Below are positions 8,134 through 15,828 of a stretch of DNA of 18,884 bases, one piece after another. How positions within the stretch are numbered: position 1 is the stretch's first letter; every line of letters begins with the position of its first letter. The position numbers and the translations under genes were made by a program. This stretch comes from CAYUYV01 sp964449455 (GTDB lineage Bacteria; Pseudomonadota; Alphaproteobacteria; JAJFIK01): NCBI GenBank assembly GCA_964449455.1, contig CAYUYV010000096.1:1-18884 (forward strand), given 5' to 3'. The notes under the pieces are model-generated. The model saw nothing but the letters and a program-made list of their open reading frames with translations, was not told the origin of the DNA and made no database searches.

Positions 8134-9390
8134 TCAATCGACGACACTGACTTCCACACGTCGGTTCAAAGCCTTGCCATCCGCCGTGTCGTTAGAGGCT
8201 ACCGGCACGGCTTCGCCGCGGCCCGCTGCTTCCAGCCGGTTACCGGCGATGGCCCGCTCGATCAGCCATGCGACCACAGCGTTCGCGCGCCGCGTGGACA
8301 GGTCCTCATTATAGCTGTCCGAGCCATCCGCATCTGTATGGCCTTCGATCAGGATACGCATCGTCGGGCGCGCTTCCAACGCTTCTTGCAATTGGGTCAA
8401 CGCCGGAAGGGACACAGAGCGTGGCACGTCAGAGTTGTGATTGAACAAGATGCCGTAAATCTTGACTTCCCCCTCGGTATCGAGTGCGTCCAGGATAGGA
8501 TTGGCTGGTACATCATCGTCGGCACAGGGAGTGGAGGAGGGGCCATCAACCCGGGGGCCACTCCAAATGCTGCGGCTGCGCTGGCGATAGCGGACCCCGC
8601 TCAGTGCGCCTTGGGAATCGATGGTGAGCAGTGCGGTGCCAGTGATCCCATCGTCTGAGCGCCACTGGGTCAGCGCCACGCCGTCTACGACAGAGCCGTC
8701 AATTGAGCCGAAGGAGTGCCCGCCATTGTCACTATAGCACCCTGTCACGCTCATGCCGGTTTGCGTCAAGTCGATTTGCGTGGCGCGCCCCGTGGCGAAA
8801 ACACCGGAGAAGCGCTGCGACTCTTCTGGTGTCGTCATTCGTCCGTAGGCAACCATATCAGCAATATAGAGAAAGGGTGCATCCGCCGCCTGGGCGCCGT
8901 CCACTGTGAAGCGCAAGGAATGAACGGTGCCGCTGGGTGCAACCGGCACCAGGGTCGTGCCTGTGGCGTTGGCCTCAAATTCGGCCAGTCGTTGGAACGG
9001 TCCGCCACGCGGAGCAGAGGAGGCCTCGATCCGGACGGTTTTCGCCGACCCTCCGACAACGCCTCCCGGGCGCTCACCGGCGCCAGTGATGCCAACCGCC
9101 GTGAGCTGTGCTGGCGCCAGCAATTCGACCGTGAAGGTGTACGGAGCAGGGTTGCGTTTGGTGGCAATGCTCCAGAAGCTCGCGGCATCACCGTCGATCA
9201 GTGCCACAGCGTCGCGCGGCTTGTGAGATGCCTCCACCAGTACCGCTCCGCGGGCCAGCGTCAGCAGATTGACAGGGTCCTGTGATGGTGTGCTGTCTTC
9301 GGGGGTCTGTGCCACTGCCTGTCCCACCGATACCAGGACGCAGAGCACAGTCGCTGTGATCACGTTAGCAATCCACTTTGTCAGTGTCAT
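8134..9390 (-). CDS. OmpA-family envelope protein with an N-terminal discoidin-like region
   Basis: This 418-residue secreted protein has a signal peptide (1-28, ending AVAQ). Residues about 45-195 look like a beta-rich galactose-binding/discoidin-type module: the DGDAASFWS stretch resembles the DGD..T.W start of such domains. A middle beta-rich segment (about 200-290) has two cysteines. Residues about 305-418 are an OmpA-type peptidoglycan-binding domain: ILIEGHTDADG (346-356), N361, LSTRRANAV and the closing NRRVEV. It probably tethers a surface or periplasmic module to the cell wall. The ATG at 9390 was chosen because it starts the signal peptide; the longer open frame overlaps the GST gene. 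It may be co-transcribed with the GST upstream (77-bp gap). Confidence 0.82.
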   Translation of the reverse strand: MTLTKWIANVITATVLCVLVSVGQAVAQTPEDSTPSQDPVNLLTLARGAVLVEASHKPRDAVALIDGDAASFWSIATKRNPAPYTFTVELLAPAQLTAVGITGAGERPGGVVGGSAKTVRIEASSAPRGGPFQRLAEFEANATGTTLVPVAPSGTVHSLRFTVDGAQAADAPFLYIADMVAYGRMTTPEESQRFSGVFATGRATQIDLTQTGMSVTGCYSDNGGHSFGSIDGSVVDGVALTQWRSDDGITGTALLTIDSQGALSGVRYRQRSRSIWSGPRVDGPSSTPCADDDVPANPILDALDTEGEVKIYGILFNHNSDVPRSVSLPALTQLQEALEARPTMRILIEGHTDADGSDSYNEDLSTRRANAVVAWLIERAIAGNRLEAAGRGEAVPVASNDTADGKALNRRVEVSVVD

Positions 9391-9446
9391 GAGTTGTCTC
9401 TTCTCTGTGTCTCGGCGGTTTTGATTTGAATGCCTGCCTGCCTGCA

Positions 9447-9474
9447 CCTTATCGGCCAGCCCACCCCTTATCGG
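9447..9474. repeat. short direct repeat between GST and OmpA-domain genes
   Basis: CCTTATCGG occurs at 9447-9455 and 9466-9474; the second copy includes the GST stop codon. Three adjacent GCCT/TGCC units lie just before (9431-9443). No function is apparent. Confidence 0.4.
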
Positions 9475-10079
9475 ATTGACATGGCCTTTTGGAAGGCGGG
9501 GCGCTCTGCGATACGGGCCACATAGCCTTTGAGATTGGCGAAGTCGTCCGGCACGCACCCCAGCAGATTACTCATGAATGTCGCGTGGCCCAGCATGATA
9601 TCGGCGCCAGAGAAGTCACCGATCAGATAGTCTTTACCCGCCAAAGTTTCATCAACCGGAGCCAACGCCTTTGTCAGTAGGCGTTGCGCCTGGCCGAGGA
9701 CGGCTTCATCCCGCCGGTCTTCTGGCAAGAGGATTGTCTGCACCACAATCGTATTCACCGGTGGCATCACCATGCCTTCACAGTAGTGGAACCATTGCAG
9801 GTAGGCTGGAAATTCTGGCGCGGACACGGCGGGCTTCAGGCCACCGTTTTTGTGGCGTTCCAGGACATAATCAATAATGGCACCGGACTCATACAGAATG
9901 ACATCACCGTCTTCCAACACCGGGACACGCCCCAAAGGGTGGCGTGCGCGATGTTCATCGGATTTCAGGTCCTTGGGGTGAAAGGCCATGTGGTTCAGGT
10001 CATAGGGGAGGCCGAGTTCCTCAAGCAACCACACAATCCGTCCGGCTCGTGAGTTCGGCGCGAAATGAAGTTTGAGCAT
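9468..10079 (-). CDS. glutathione S-transferase family protein
   Basis: The 203-residue cytosolic GST has a thioredoxin-fold N-domain (about 1-80) and a helical C-domain (about 90-200). FAPNSRAGRIVWLLEELGL places a likely catalytic serine at S10. PLGRVPVLEDG contains the cis-proline that grips glutathione, and ESGAIIDYV gives the conserved E-S gamma-glutamyl contact. LIGDFSGADIMLG is the N-capping region of the C-domain core helix. Substrate is unknown; typical roles are conjugation or dehalogenation of electrophiles. AGAGGA lies about 9 bases before the ATG. It follows the HCCA-like gene by 80 bp on the same strand, and a shared glutathione chemistry is plausible. Confidence 0.9.
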   Translation of the reverse strand: MLKLHFAPNSRAGRIVWLLEELGLPYDLNHMAFHPKDLKSDEHRARHPLGRVPVLEDGDVILYESGAIIDYVLERHKNGGLKPAVSAPEFPAYLQWFHYCEGMVMPPVNTIVVQTILLPEDRRDEAVLGQAQRLLTKALAPVDETLAGKDYLIGDFSGADIMLGHATFMSNLLGCVPDDFANLKGYVARIAERPAFQKAMSIR

Positions 10080-10159
10080 CCTGGAGTTCCTCTCTTAAAG
10101 TGACGGGTTGTTTCAGAGCCATCTGGCAGGCCGTATGCCATAGGCGAGGGTAAACCAGT

Positions 10160-11527
10160 TTAAGGACGGTGAGTACGTCTTCTGATCTCTGCGGCGATGA
10201 GCCAAAGCCGATCTTGTCCCCACACGGCGAGATCCGGTTCCCCATCTTGGCCGCTGAGGCGATAGCTGGGCACGCCCCAAAGCCCCATATCCTCGACCAT
10301 TTCGGTCTGAAAGCCTTCGATCAAGGGCTTCCAGTCCTCGCCACCGATGATGGTGGACGCCTCGCCCCAATCGAGACCGGCGGCTTCGACGGCGCGGCGC
10401 ATGCCTTTCTCCGTATGGAGCGCGATGCCTTCTGCGAAGGCGTGGCGCAGGAGTGAACTCATGAGGGCTTCGTCCTTGCCAAGCGACATGGCCCAAGGCA
10501 ACAGGGAATAGGCCCGCCGGGTCGGCGTTCCGATCGGTGTCACAATCTTTCCGAAGGGGACGCCGAAATAGTCCGCCTCGCGTTTGGTGTCGAACAGGAT
10601 GTAACGCCCTTTTGTCGGCGTTGCGGGCACACCGCGCATGATCATGGGGAGAACCGGCTTGTGACGAAATTGAATGCCACAGGCGTCCTTCATCGCAATT
10701 GTTCGATCAAAGATGATCGACGTGTAGGGCGAGTTGAGCGATGGAAAAAAGTCGAGCGTGAGATGACGGGCGTCTACACCATCGACATCAATACGTGGTC
10801 GGGGCACCAGGACGGGATTGTCCGGATCCTTGCAGAGGCCAAGGTCGCGCAACCGGTGTTCCAGATGAAATAATCGGTCCACGCCCCAATACCATTCCCC
10901 GCCATAGTAGAAACAGGCGCCCGAATAGTGGCCCAGATCCTTAAGGCGGGCCGAGCCTCGATCAAGCGCCGCTGCGGCCTCGGTTGGGTCCAGCATGCCT
11001 GTGCTCTGCGCCGCTAAGGCTTGGGTATCACCCGTCCAAAGCGCCTCACTGACCGCGTTGATCGCGTTTACGAAACCACTGGCGGATTGACCGGCCAGAT
11101 GTTGGCAGGCCAGGAGTGTGAGATCGGTATCGGGAACTGGTCCTGCCGCGCTGGGGAAACGAAGATTCAGATAGGGCGCGATCAATCCCGCATCGCGCCT
11201 TGCCCATGTTACGAGTTTGTCCAGTTCCGGCTGATTGGCGCCACCCGTGGCGCGGACGAGATGGGGAACGATCTCAACGTCGTACCGTGCCGCGAATGCC
11301 GCCAGCACCTGTGCTGTCAGATGAGAGTAAGGGTCGTCCAGCTGGTGAAAATACTCAACTCTATGAGGGTGTCCGCGCCGGCGCCGTCTGTCTTCAAAGG
11401 TCTGACGGCTCCTTTCGATACGCTGCGTATCCGTCACATCGCCGAACCACCAAGATAGCGCGTAGCGGACCCAAAAGGGTGGGTCGATTGCAAAGGAGGA
11501 GTTCGGATTATCCCGGGGTTCAAGCAT
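10160..11527 (-). CDS. tandem-domain HCCA isomerase / DsbA-like thioredoxin-fold protein
   Basis: At 455 residues this is twice the length of 2-hydroxychromene-2-carboxylate isomerases (kappa-class GST fold, about 200 residues), and two such units are visible. Unit 1 (about 57-235) starts VEYFHQLDDPYSHL and ends with EWYWGVDRLFHLE. Unit 2 (about 257-445) starts LDFFPSLNSPYTSI and ends GVPSYRL...WGQDRL. The isomerase's glutathione-contacting serine (the S of SPxS) is S266 in unit 2 but D65 in unit 1, and the GVP cis-proline loop is intact only in unit 2 (unit 1 has GHYSGA). Neither has a CxxC, so a disulfide oxidoreductase role is unlikely. The first ~55 residues are an extra extension. It lies directly before the GST gene, suggesting glutathione-dependent aromatic or electrophile metabolism. 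Confidence 0.75.
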   Translation of the reverse strand: MLEPRDNPNSSFAIDPPFWVRYALSWWFGDVTDTQRIERSRQTFEDRRRRRGHPHRVEYFHQLDDPYSHLTAQVLAAFAARYDVEIVPHLVRATGGANQPELDKLVTWARRDAGLIAPYLNLRFPSAAGPVPDTDLTLLACQHLAGQSASGFVNAINAVSEALWTGDTQALAAQSTGMLDPTEAAAALDRGSARLKDLGHYSGACFYYGGEWYWGVDRLFHLEHRLRDLGLCKDPDNPVLVPRPRIDVDGVDARHLTLDFFPSLNSPYTSIIFDRTIAMKDACGIQFRHKPVLPMIMRGVPATPTKGRYILFDTKREADYFGVPFGKIVTPIGTPTRRAYSLLPWAMSLGKDEALMSSLLRHAFAEGIALHTEKGMRRAVEAAGLDWGEASTIIGGEDWKPLIEGFQTEMVEDMGLWGVPSYRLSGQDGEPDLAVWGQDRLWLIAAEIRRRTHRP

Positions 11528-11554
11528 GGAGCGCGGCCTCTCGTCTCACACAGG

Positions 11555-11560
11555 ATTATA
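11555..11560 (-). promoter_or_regulatory. perfect -10 box (TATAAT) upstream of the HCCA-like gene
   Basis: On the minus strand TATAAT lies 28 bases before the ATG of the HCCA-like gene. No good -35 box is seen at 16-18 bases, so activation or chance are both possible. Confidence 0.28.
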
Positions 11561-11652
11561 ATGGCTTTTGTAGTGACGCTTAGCTTAGACGCCTGTGTCC
11601 CAGGAGAAAAGACGCGGTATGGGGACACCGCTCAACCAAGCCAAAACAGCCG

Positions 11653-11693
11653 GTCCACGGGGAGCGGTGTCCACGGGGAGCGGTGTCCACGGG
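11653..11693. repeat. 16-bp tandem repeat in the glcB-HCCA intergenic region
   Basis: GTCCACGGGGAGCGGT occurs twice exactly (11653-11668, 11669-11684), followed by a 9-bp partial third copy (11685-11693). GGACACCGCTC at 11623-11633 is an inverted copy of the unit junction and could pair with either junction. The repeat is upstream of the HCCA-like gene (minus strand), so it could bind a regulator or be replication slippage. Confidence 0.7.
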
Positions 11694-11697
11694 ACTG

Positions 11698-11713
11698 CGC
11701 CCCACAAGGGGCG
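11698..11713 (-). terminator. GC-rich hairpin downstream of glcB
   Basis: CGCCCC (11698-11703) and GGGGCG (11708-11713) form a 6-bp stem with a 4-base loop, 62 bp beyond the glcB stop. There is no T run in the minus direction. Confidence 0.35.
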
Positions 11714-11774
11714 AGATATGTCCGGGCACGGGTCGCCAGGACCGGTGTGAGCCGGCCCTGCGACGCTGGCGTTA

Positions 11775-13925
11775 TCAATGGGCAGCCGCCTTGACCGCAA
11801 GGCGGTGTGCATGGAGTAACGGCTCGGTGTACCCGCTCGGCTGGGCTTCCCCTTCGAACACAAGCGCGCGCGCTGTCTGATAGGCTACGGAGCTTTCAAA
11901 GTCTGGTGCCATGGGACGATAAGACGGATCCCCCGCATTTTGCTCATCGACCTTGACGGCCATACTCTGCAAGGCGGCTTCGGCCTGGTCTTTGGAGCAA
12001 ATGCCGTGGCGCAGCCAATTCGCCATATGCTGAGAGGAGATACGCAAGGTCGCGCGATCCTCCATCAAGCCCACATCGTTGATGTCAGGCACTTTCGAAC
12101 ACCCCACGCCCTGGTCGATCCAGCGCACCACATATCCCAAAATGCCTTGCGCATTGTTCCGCAGTTCTTCGTCAATCTCGGCATCGGACCAGGTGGGCTG
12201 CCCCGCCAGGGGGAGTGTCAGAAGGCGGTCGAGGCCGGGAATGTCCACGCCGCCCTCCATAAGATCCGCCTGCACCCCTTTCACATCGATCAGGTGATAA
12301 TGGATCGCGTGCAGAACAGCAGCCGTTGGGCTTGGCACCCAAGCGGTGCTGGCGCCGGATTTCGGGTGGCCGATCTTTTGGTCCATCATGTCGGCCATCT
12401 TGTCCGGTGCGGTCCACATGCCCTTGCCGATTTGAGCTTTTCCGGAGAACCCGCAATCAAGCCCGATCGCCACGTTGCGCGCCTCATAGGCGGTAATCCA
12501 TGGCGTGCCCTTCATTTCATTCTTACGAATGACGGGGCCGGCCCGCATGGCGGTGTGAATTTCATCGCCGGTGCGATCAAGAAACCCAGTATTGATGAAG
12601 AAGATACGGTCTTTGACCGCGTGGATGCAGGCCGCGAGATTGGCCGAAGTGCGCCGCTCCTCATCCATCACGCCCACCTTAATGGTGTGACGGGCCAAGC
12701 CCAACAGATCTTCGATGGCATTGAAGAGATCATTGGTGAACGCACATTCAGCCGGCCCATGCATTTTGGGCTTCACAATGTAAATGGAGCCCGTTTGGGA
12801 ATTGCGCCAGCGGCCATGTCCCCGCAGATCGTGCATGGCGATCAAGCTACTGACAATGCCGTCAAGGAGGCCTTCGGGCAGCTCTTCGCCGGCGGCGGAG
12901 AGGATCGCCGGTGTCGTCATCAGGTGTCCGACATTGCGCACGAGCAGAAGCGAGCGGCCCTTGAGTGTGACTGTGTTTCCGTGCGGATCATGATACGACC
13001 GGTCATCATCGAAGCCCCGGCGCACCGCCCGGCCGCCTTTCTGAAAGCTGGCTTCCAGATCACCGCGCATCAGACCAAGCCAATGTGTGTAGGCGAGTAC
13101 CTTATCTTCTGAATCGACGGCCGCGACGGAGTCTTCCAAGTCGATGATCGTGGAGACGGCCGCCTCAATGAGCATGTCAGAGATACCGGCGCGATCATCC
13201 CGGCCGACGGGGTGGTTGCGATCGATCTTCACTTCGACATGCAGACCATGGTGTCGGAACAAAATAGCGCTTGGGGCGGAGGGATCACCACGATAGCCGG
13301 CAAAGACAGAAGGATCGGCCAGGGCAGGCCGCAAAGCGCCATTGACGACCGCGTAGTGTTCGACATCCGCATGCGTCCCTTGTGCGAGCGGCACGGCTTG
13401 ATCCAGAAACTGCTTGGCCACCGTAATGACTTGCGCACCCCTTGCCGGGTCATAGCCTGGCTTCTCGTTGCCAGACCGGGCAATGGTATCAGTTCCATAC
13501 AGAGCATCGTAAAGACTGCCCCAGCGGGCATTGGCCGCGTTCAAGGCATAGCGTGCATTGAGGACGGGAACGACGAGTTGGGGGCCGGCAAGGCGCGCCA
13601 ACTCATCATCCACATTCTGTGTGGCAATTTTGAACGGCGAGGGTTCTGGCTCCAGATATCCGATCTCCGACAAGAACGCGATATAGGCGCCCTGGTCGAA
13701 GGAACCGCGTGGCTGGCTGTCGAACCAGGCGTCGATCTTGCGTTGCAGGTCTCCGCGGGCCGCGAGGAGGGCCCGGTTGCGTGCCGTAAACGTCTGAAAG
13801 ATGGAGGCCGCACCGGTCCAAAACCGATCTGGGTCCAGTCCAAGGCCGGCCAGTGCCTCGTTTTCGATGAACGATGCCAGTTCATCCGCAACCTTCAATC
13901 CGTGTCGTTCGGTATAGCCCGGCAT
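11775..13925 (-). CDS. glcB: malate synthase G
   Basis: The enzyme condenses glyoxylate with acetyl-CoA to malate, the second step of the glyoxylate shunt, in the cytoplasm. At about 716 residues it has the length of the monomeric G isoform. Family motifs are in order: LVRNVGHLMTTPAIL, IYIVKPKMHGPAE, GVMDEERRTSANL with the catalytic arginine region, FLDRTGDEIHT and IGLDCGF with the Mg2+-binding Glu/Asp, and LMEDRATLRISSQHMANW with the catalytic aspartate. ATG 13925 is taken as start. GTG 13931, two codons earlier, has AGGA at closer spacing and could be used instead. It lies 125 bp downstream of aceA on the same strand with a large hairpin between, so it may be partly read through from the aceA promoter. 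Confidence 0.96.
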   Translation of the reverse strand: MPGYTERHGLKVADELASFIENEALAGLGLDPDRFWTGAASIFQTFTARNRALLAARGDLQRKIDAWFDSQPRGSFDQGAYIAFLSEIGYLEPEPSPFKIATQNVDDELARLAGPQLVVPVLNARYALNAANARWGSLYDALYGTDTIARSGNEKPGYDPARGAQVITVAKQFLDQAVPLAQGTHADVEHYAVVNGALRPALADPSVFAGYRGDPSAPSAILFRHHGLHVEVKIDRNHPVGRDDRAGISDMLIEAAVSTIIDLEDSVAAVDSEDKVLAYTHWLGLMRGDLEASFQKGGRAVRRGFDDDRSYHDPHGNTVTLKGRSLLLVRNVGHLMTTPAILSAAGEELPEGLLDGIVSSLIAMHDLRGHGRWRNSQTGSIYIVKPKMHGPAECAFTNDLFNAIEDLLGLARHTIKVGVMDEERRTSANLAACIHAVKDRIFFINTGFLDRTGDEIHTAMRAGPVIRKNEMKGTPWITAYEARNVAIGLDCGFSGKAQIGKGMWTAPDKMADMMDQKIGHPKSGASTAWVPSPTAAVLHAIHYHLIDVKGVQADLMEGGVDIPGLDRLLTLPLAGQPTWSDAEIDEELRNNAQGILGYVVRWIDQGVGCSKVPDINDVGLMEDRATLRISSQHMANWLRHGICSKDQAEAALQSMAVKVDEQNAGDPSYRPMAPDFESSVAYQTARALVFEGEAQPSGYTEPLLHAHRLAVKAAAH

Positions 13926-13962
13926 ATGCACGCCCGTCCTTTGTCGTTTCCTGTAACAAGGT

Positions 13963-14001
13963 GTCCGCCGGCCCGACCGCGTCGCGGTGGAGCCGGCGGA
14001 C
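13963..14001 (-). terminator. large double hairpin between aceA and glcB
   Basis: GTCCGCCGGC (13963-13972) pairs perfectly with GCCGGCGGAC (13992-14001), and a second stem ACCGC/GCGGT (13976-13980 with 13984-13988) sits inside. In the transcribed (minus) direction no T run follows (ACACCTTGTTAC), so it may terminate weakly, or protect the 3' end of aceA mRNA and set the aceA:glcB ratio. A T-rich stretch lies on the plus-strand side. Confidence 0.6.
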
Positions 14002-14050
14002 GACCACCCTTCTTTTAGTACCCGATCACACCCACAAGTGCATGATCGTT

Positions 14051-15643
14051 CTATTCAAACTGGTTCATGGTGTTGTGTTTCCCGCCGGCCTTCAGGGCGC
14101 CTTCGCCGGAGAAATACTCCTTATGGTCATCGCCCAAATCCGATCCGGCCATGTTCTGGTGCCGGACGCAGGCAATACCTTGGCGAATTTCTTCACGCTG
14201 AACATTCTTTACATAACCCAGCATCGCGTCGTCACCAAAGTACCGCTTTGCCAGGTTATCCGTTGACAAGGCCGCCGTATGATAGGTCGGCAGTGTGATC
14301 AGGTGATGGAAGATGCCGGCGCGCCGCGACCCTTCCGATTGGAAGTTTTGAATGCGCCAATCCGCTTCAACACCCAGTTCAGAATAATCATAGTCCGCAC
14401 TCATCAGGTTGTCCCGCTCATACATGGAGACATCCCGGCCCGCGGCCTTCCAGGCATCAAACACTTGCTGACGGAAATTCAGCGTCCAATTGAACGACGG
14501 CGAGTTGTTGTACACCAGCTTGGCATTGGGGACGGCCTCACGAATACGGTCCACCAGGCTCGCAATCTGATCCACATGCGGCTTTTCGGTCTCGATCCAC
14601 AGCAGATCCGCACCATTTTGAAGAGACGTGATGCAGTCCAGAACCACGCGATCCGCGCCTGTGCCTTGGCGGAATTGGAACAGGTTCGACCGCAAGCGCT
14701 TTGGTCGCATAAATTGCCCGTTGCGATTGATAAGGACGTCACCATTTGCGGTGTCGGCCGGTGAGACGACATCGCAATCCAAAAAGGCATTGTACTGATC
14801 GCCGAGATCGCCCGGTGTATCGGTCAGCGCAATCTGTTTTGTCAGCCCCGCGCCAAGGGAGTCCGTGCGCGCCACGATGACCCCGTTTTCAATGCCCAGT
14901 TCCAGGAAGGCATAGCGGCAGGCCCGGATCTTGGCGATGAAATCCGCATGGGGAACGGTGACTTTGCCGTCTTGGTGGCCGCACTGTTTTTCGTCCGACA
15001 CCTGGTTTTCGATTTGAAGCGCGCAGGCGCCGGCTTCGATCATTTTCTTGGCGAGCAGATAGGTCGCTTCTTCATTGCCAAAGCCCGCATCAATATCCGC
15101 AATGATGGGAACAACATGTGTTTGATAGGTGTCGATAGCGTGCTGGATTTCGCGCTCCCGGGCGGCGTTGTTCGCGGCGCGGGCCTCGTCCAAATCCCGG
15201 AACATCATCCCCAGTTCCCGGGCGTCAGCTTGACGGAGAAATGTGTACAGCTCCTCAATCAGGCTTGGGACCGTCGTCTTTTCATGCATGGATTGATCCG
15301 GAAGCGGCCCAAATTCGGATCGCATCGCGGCCACCATCCAACCTGACAGATAGAGATATTTCCCCTTCAGAGACTGAAAGTGCTTTTTGATGGAGATGAT
15401 TTTTTGCTGGCCGATAAAACCATGCCAGCAGCCCAGCGACTGAGTGTAGTTCGCCGGATTGGCGTCATAGGCGGCCATGTCGGCGCGCATGATATCGGCA
15501 GTATACTGCGCAATGTCGAGGCCGGTCCGGAACCGATTTTGGACGCGCATCCGAGCGACGAAATCGGCATTGATGTCGCGCCATCCGTCGCCCTGGCTCC
15601 GGATCACGTCACTCACTTGATCGACATACTTCTGATAGACCAT
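14051..15643 (-). CDS. aceA: isocitrate lyase, long Pseudomonas/alphaproteobacterial type
   Basis: The enzyme splits isocitrate into glyoxylate and succinate, the first step of the glyoxylate shunt. At 530 residues it is the longer class found in Pseudomonas, rather than the ~430-residue E. coli type. The catalytic motif is KQCGHQDGK with C221 (the E. coli type has KKCGH). Other family stretches are TQSLGCWHGFIGQQ near 67-80, PIIADIDAGFGN (179-190) with Mg2+-binding aspartates, and YNNSPSFNW plus LPTYHTAALSTDNLAKRYF in the C-terminal half. The ribosome binding site is weak. The gene is divergent from the ScfR-type regulator, and its candidate promoter overlaps a palindrome in the shared region, so acyl-CoA-responsive control is likely. 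Confidence 0.96.
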   Translation of the reverse strand: MVYQKYVDQVSDVIRSQGDGWRDINADFVARMRVQNRFRTGLDIAQYTADIMRADMAAYDANPANYTQSLGCWHGFIGQQKIISIKKHFQSLKGKYLYLSGWMVAAMRSEFGPLPDQSMHEKTTVPSLIEELYTFLRQADARELGMMFRDLDEARAANNAAREREIQHAIDTYQTHVVPIIADIDAGFGNEEATYLLAKKMIEAGACALQIENQVSDEKQCGHQDGKVTVPHADFIAKIRACRYAFLELGIENGVIVARTDSLGAGLTKQIALTDTPGDLGDQYNAFLDCDVVSPADTANGDVLINRNGQFMRPKRLRSNLFQFRQGTGADRVVLDCITSLQNGADLLWIETEKPHVDQIASLVDRIREAVPNAKLVYNNSPSFNWTLNFRQQVFDAWKAAGRDVSMYERDNLMSADYDYSELGVEADWRIQNFQSEGSRRAGIFHHLITLPTYHTAALSTDNLAKRYFGDDAMLGYVKNVQREEIRQGIACVRHQNMAGSDLGDDHKEYFSGEGALKAGGKHNTMNQFE

Positions 15644-15766
15644 TCTCAGGGACCCCGTTTAGTTGAGGCGCCAAATCCATGGTCGCCCCCCAAAAGTTCA
15701 GTTCGTTCCAGCCCATGATGGTGTGGCTCAGAACGGCGTCTGTGCACCCTTGGCGATGTAAAGCAG

Positions 15767-15795
15767 TAAACAATTACAAAAATCTGTTGTAAGAT
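15767..15795 (+). promoter_or_regulatory. candidate promoter of the ScfR-type regulator
   Basis: TAAACA (15767-15772) and TAAGAT (15790-15795) have four of six consensus bases each, with a 17-base spacer. The palindrome fills the spacer and enters the -10, fitting autoregulation. The start codon is 33 bases downstream. Confidence 0.42.
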
Positions 15796-15801
15796 TGTGC
15801 A
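15773..15801 (-). promoter_or_regulatory. candidate aceA promoter
   Basis: On the minus strand TGCACA (15801-15796, four of six -35 bases) and TGTAAT (15778-15773, five of six -10 bases) are 17 bases apart. This predicts a leader of roughly 120 bases before aceA. The palindrome at 15774-15792 covers the -10 and spacer. A perfect TTGACA also lies on this strand at 15811-15806 but lacks a matching -10. Confidence 0.42.
15774..15792. promoter_or_regulatory. 19-bp palindromic operator candidate between aceA and the ScfR-type regulator
   Basis: TTACAA (15774-15779) and TTGTAA (15787-15792) are inverted with a 7-base centre. It is the clearest palindrome in the 185-bp shared region and overlaps candidate promoters in both directions. 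RamB/ScfR-family regulators are known to bind A/T-flanked TTTGCAA-like inverted repeats in comparable positions; that this one binds here is inference. Confidence 0.5.
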
Positions 15802-15828
15802 GTTTTGTCAATTCGTGAGGCGGGTTGC

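Noticed and set aside
11940..13112. 390-codon plus-strand open frame antisense to glcB
   Set aside because: It is a shadow of the well-supported malate synthase gene; its translation has no family motifs and arises from G/C third-position bias.
15644..15766. Riboswitch in the ~120-base aceA leader
   Set aside because: No strong paired structure or known aptamer pattern is visible; control by the divergent regulator explains the context better.
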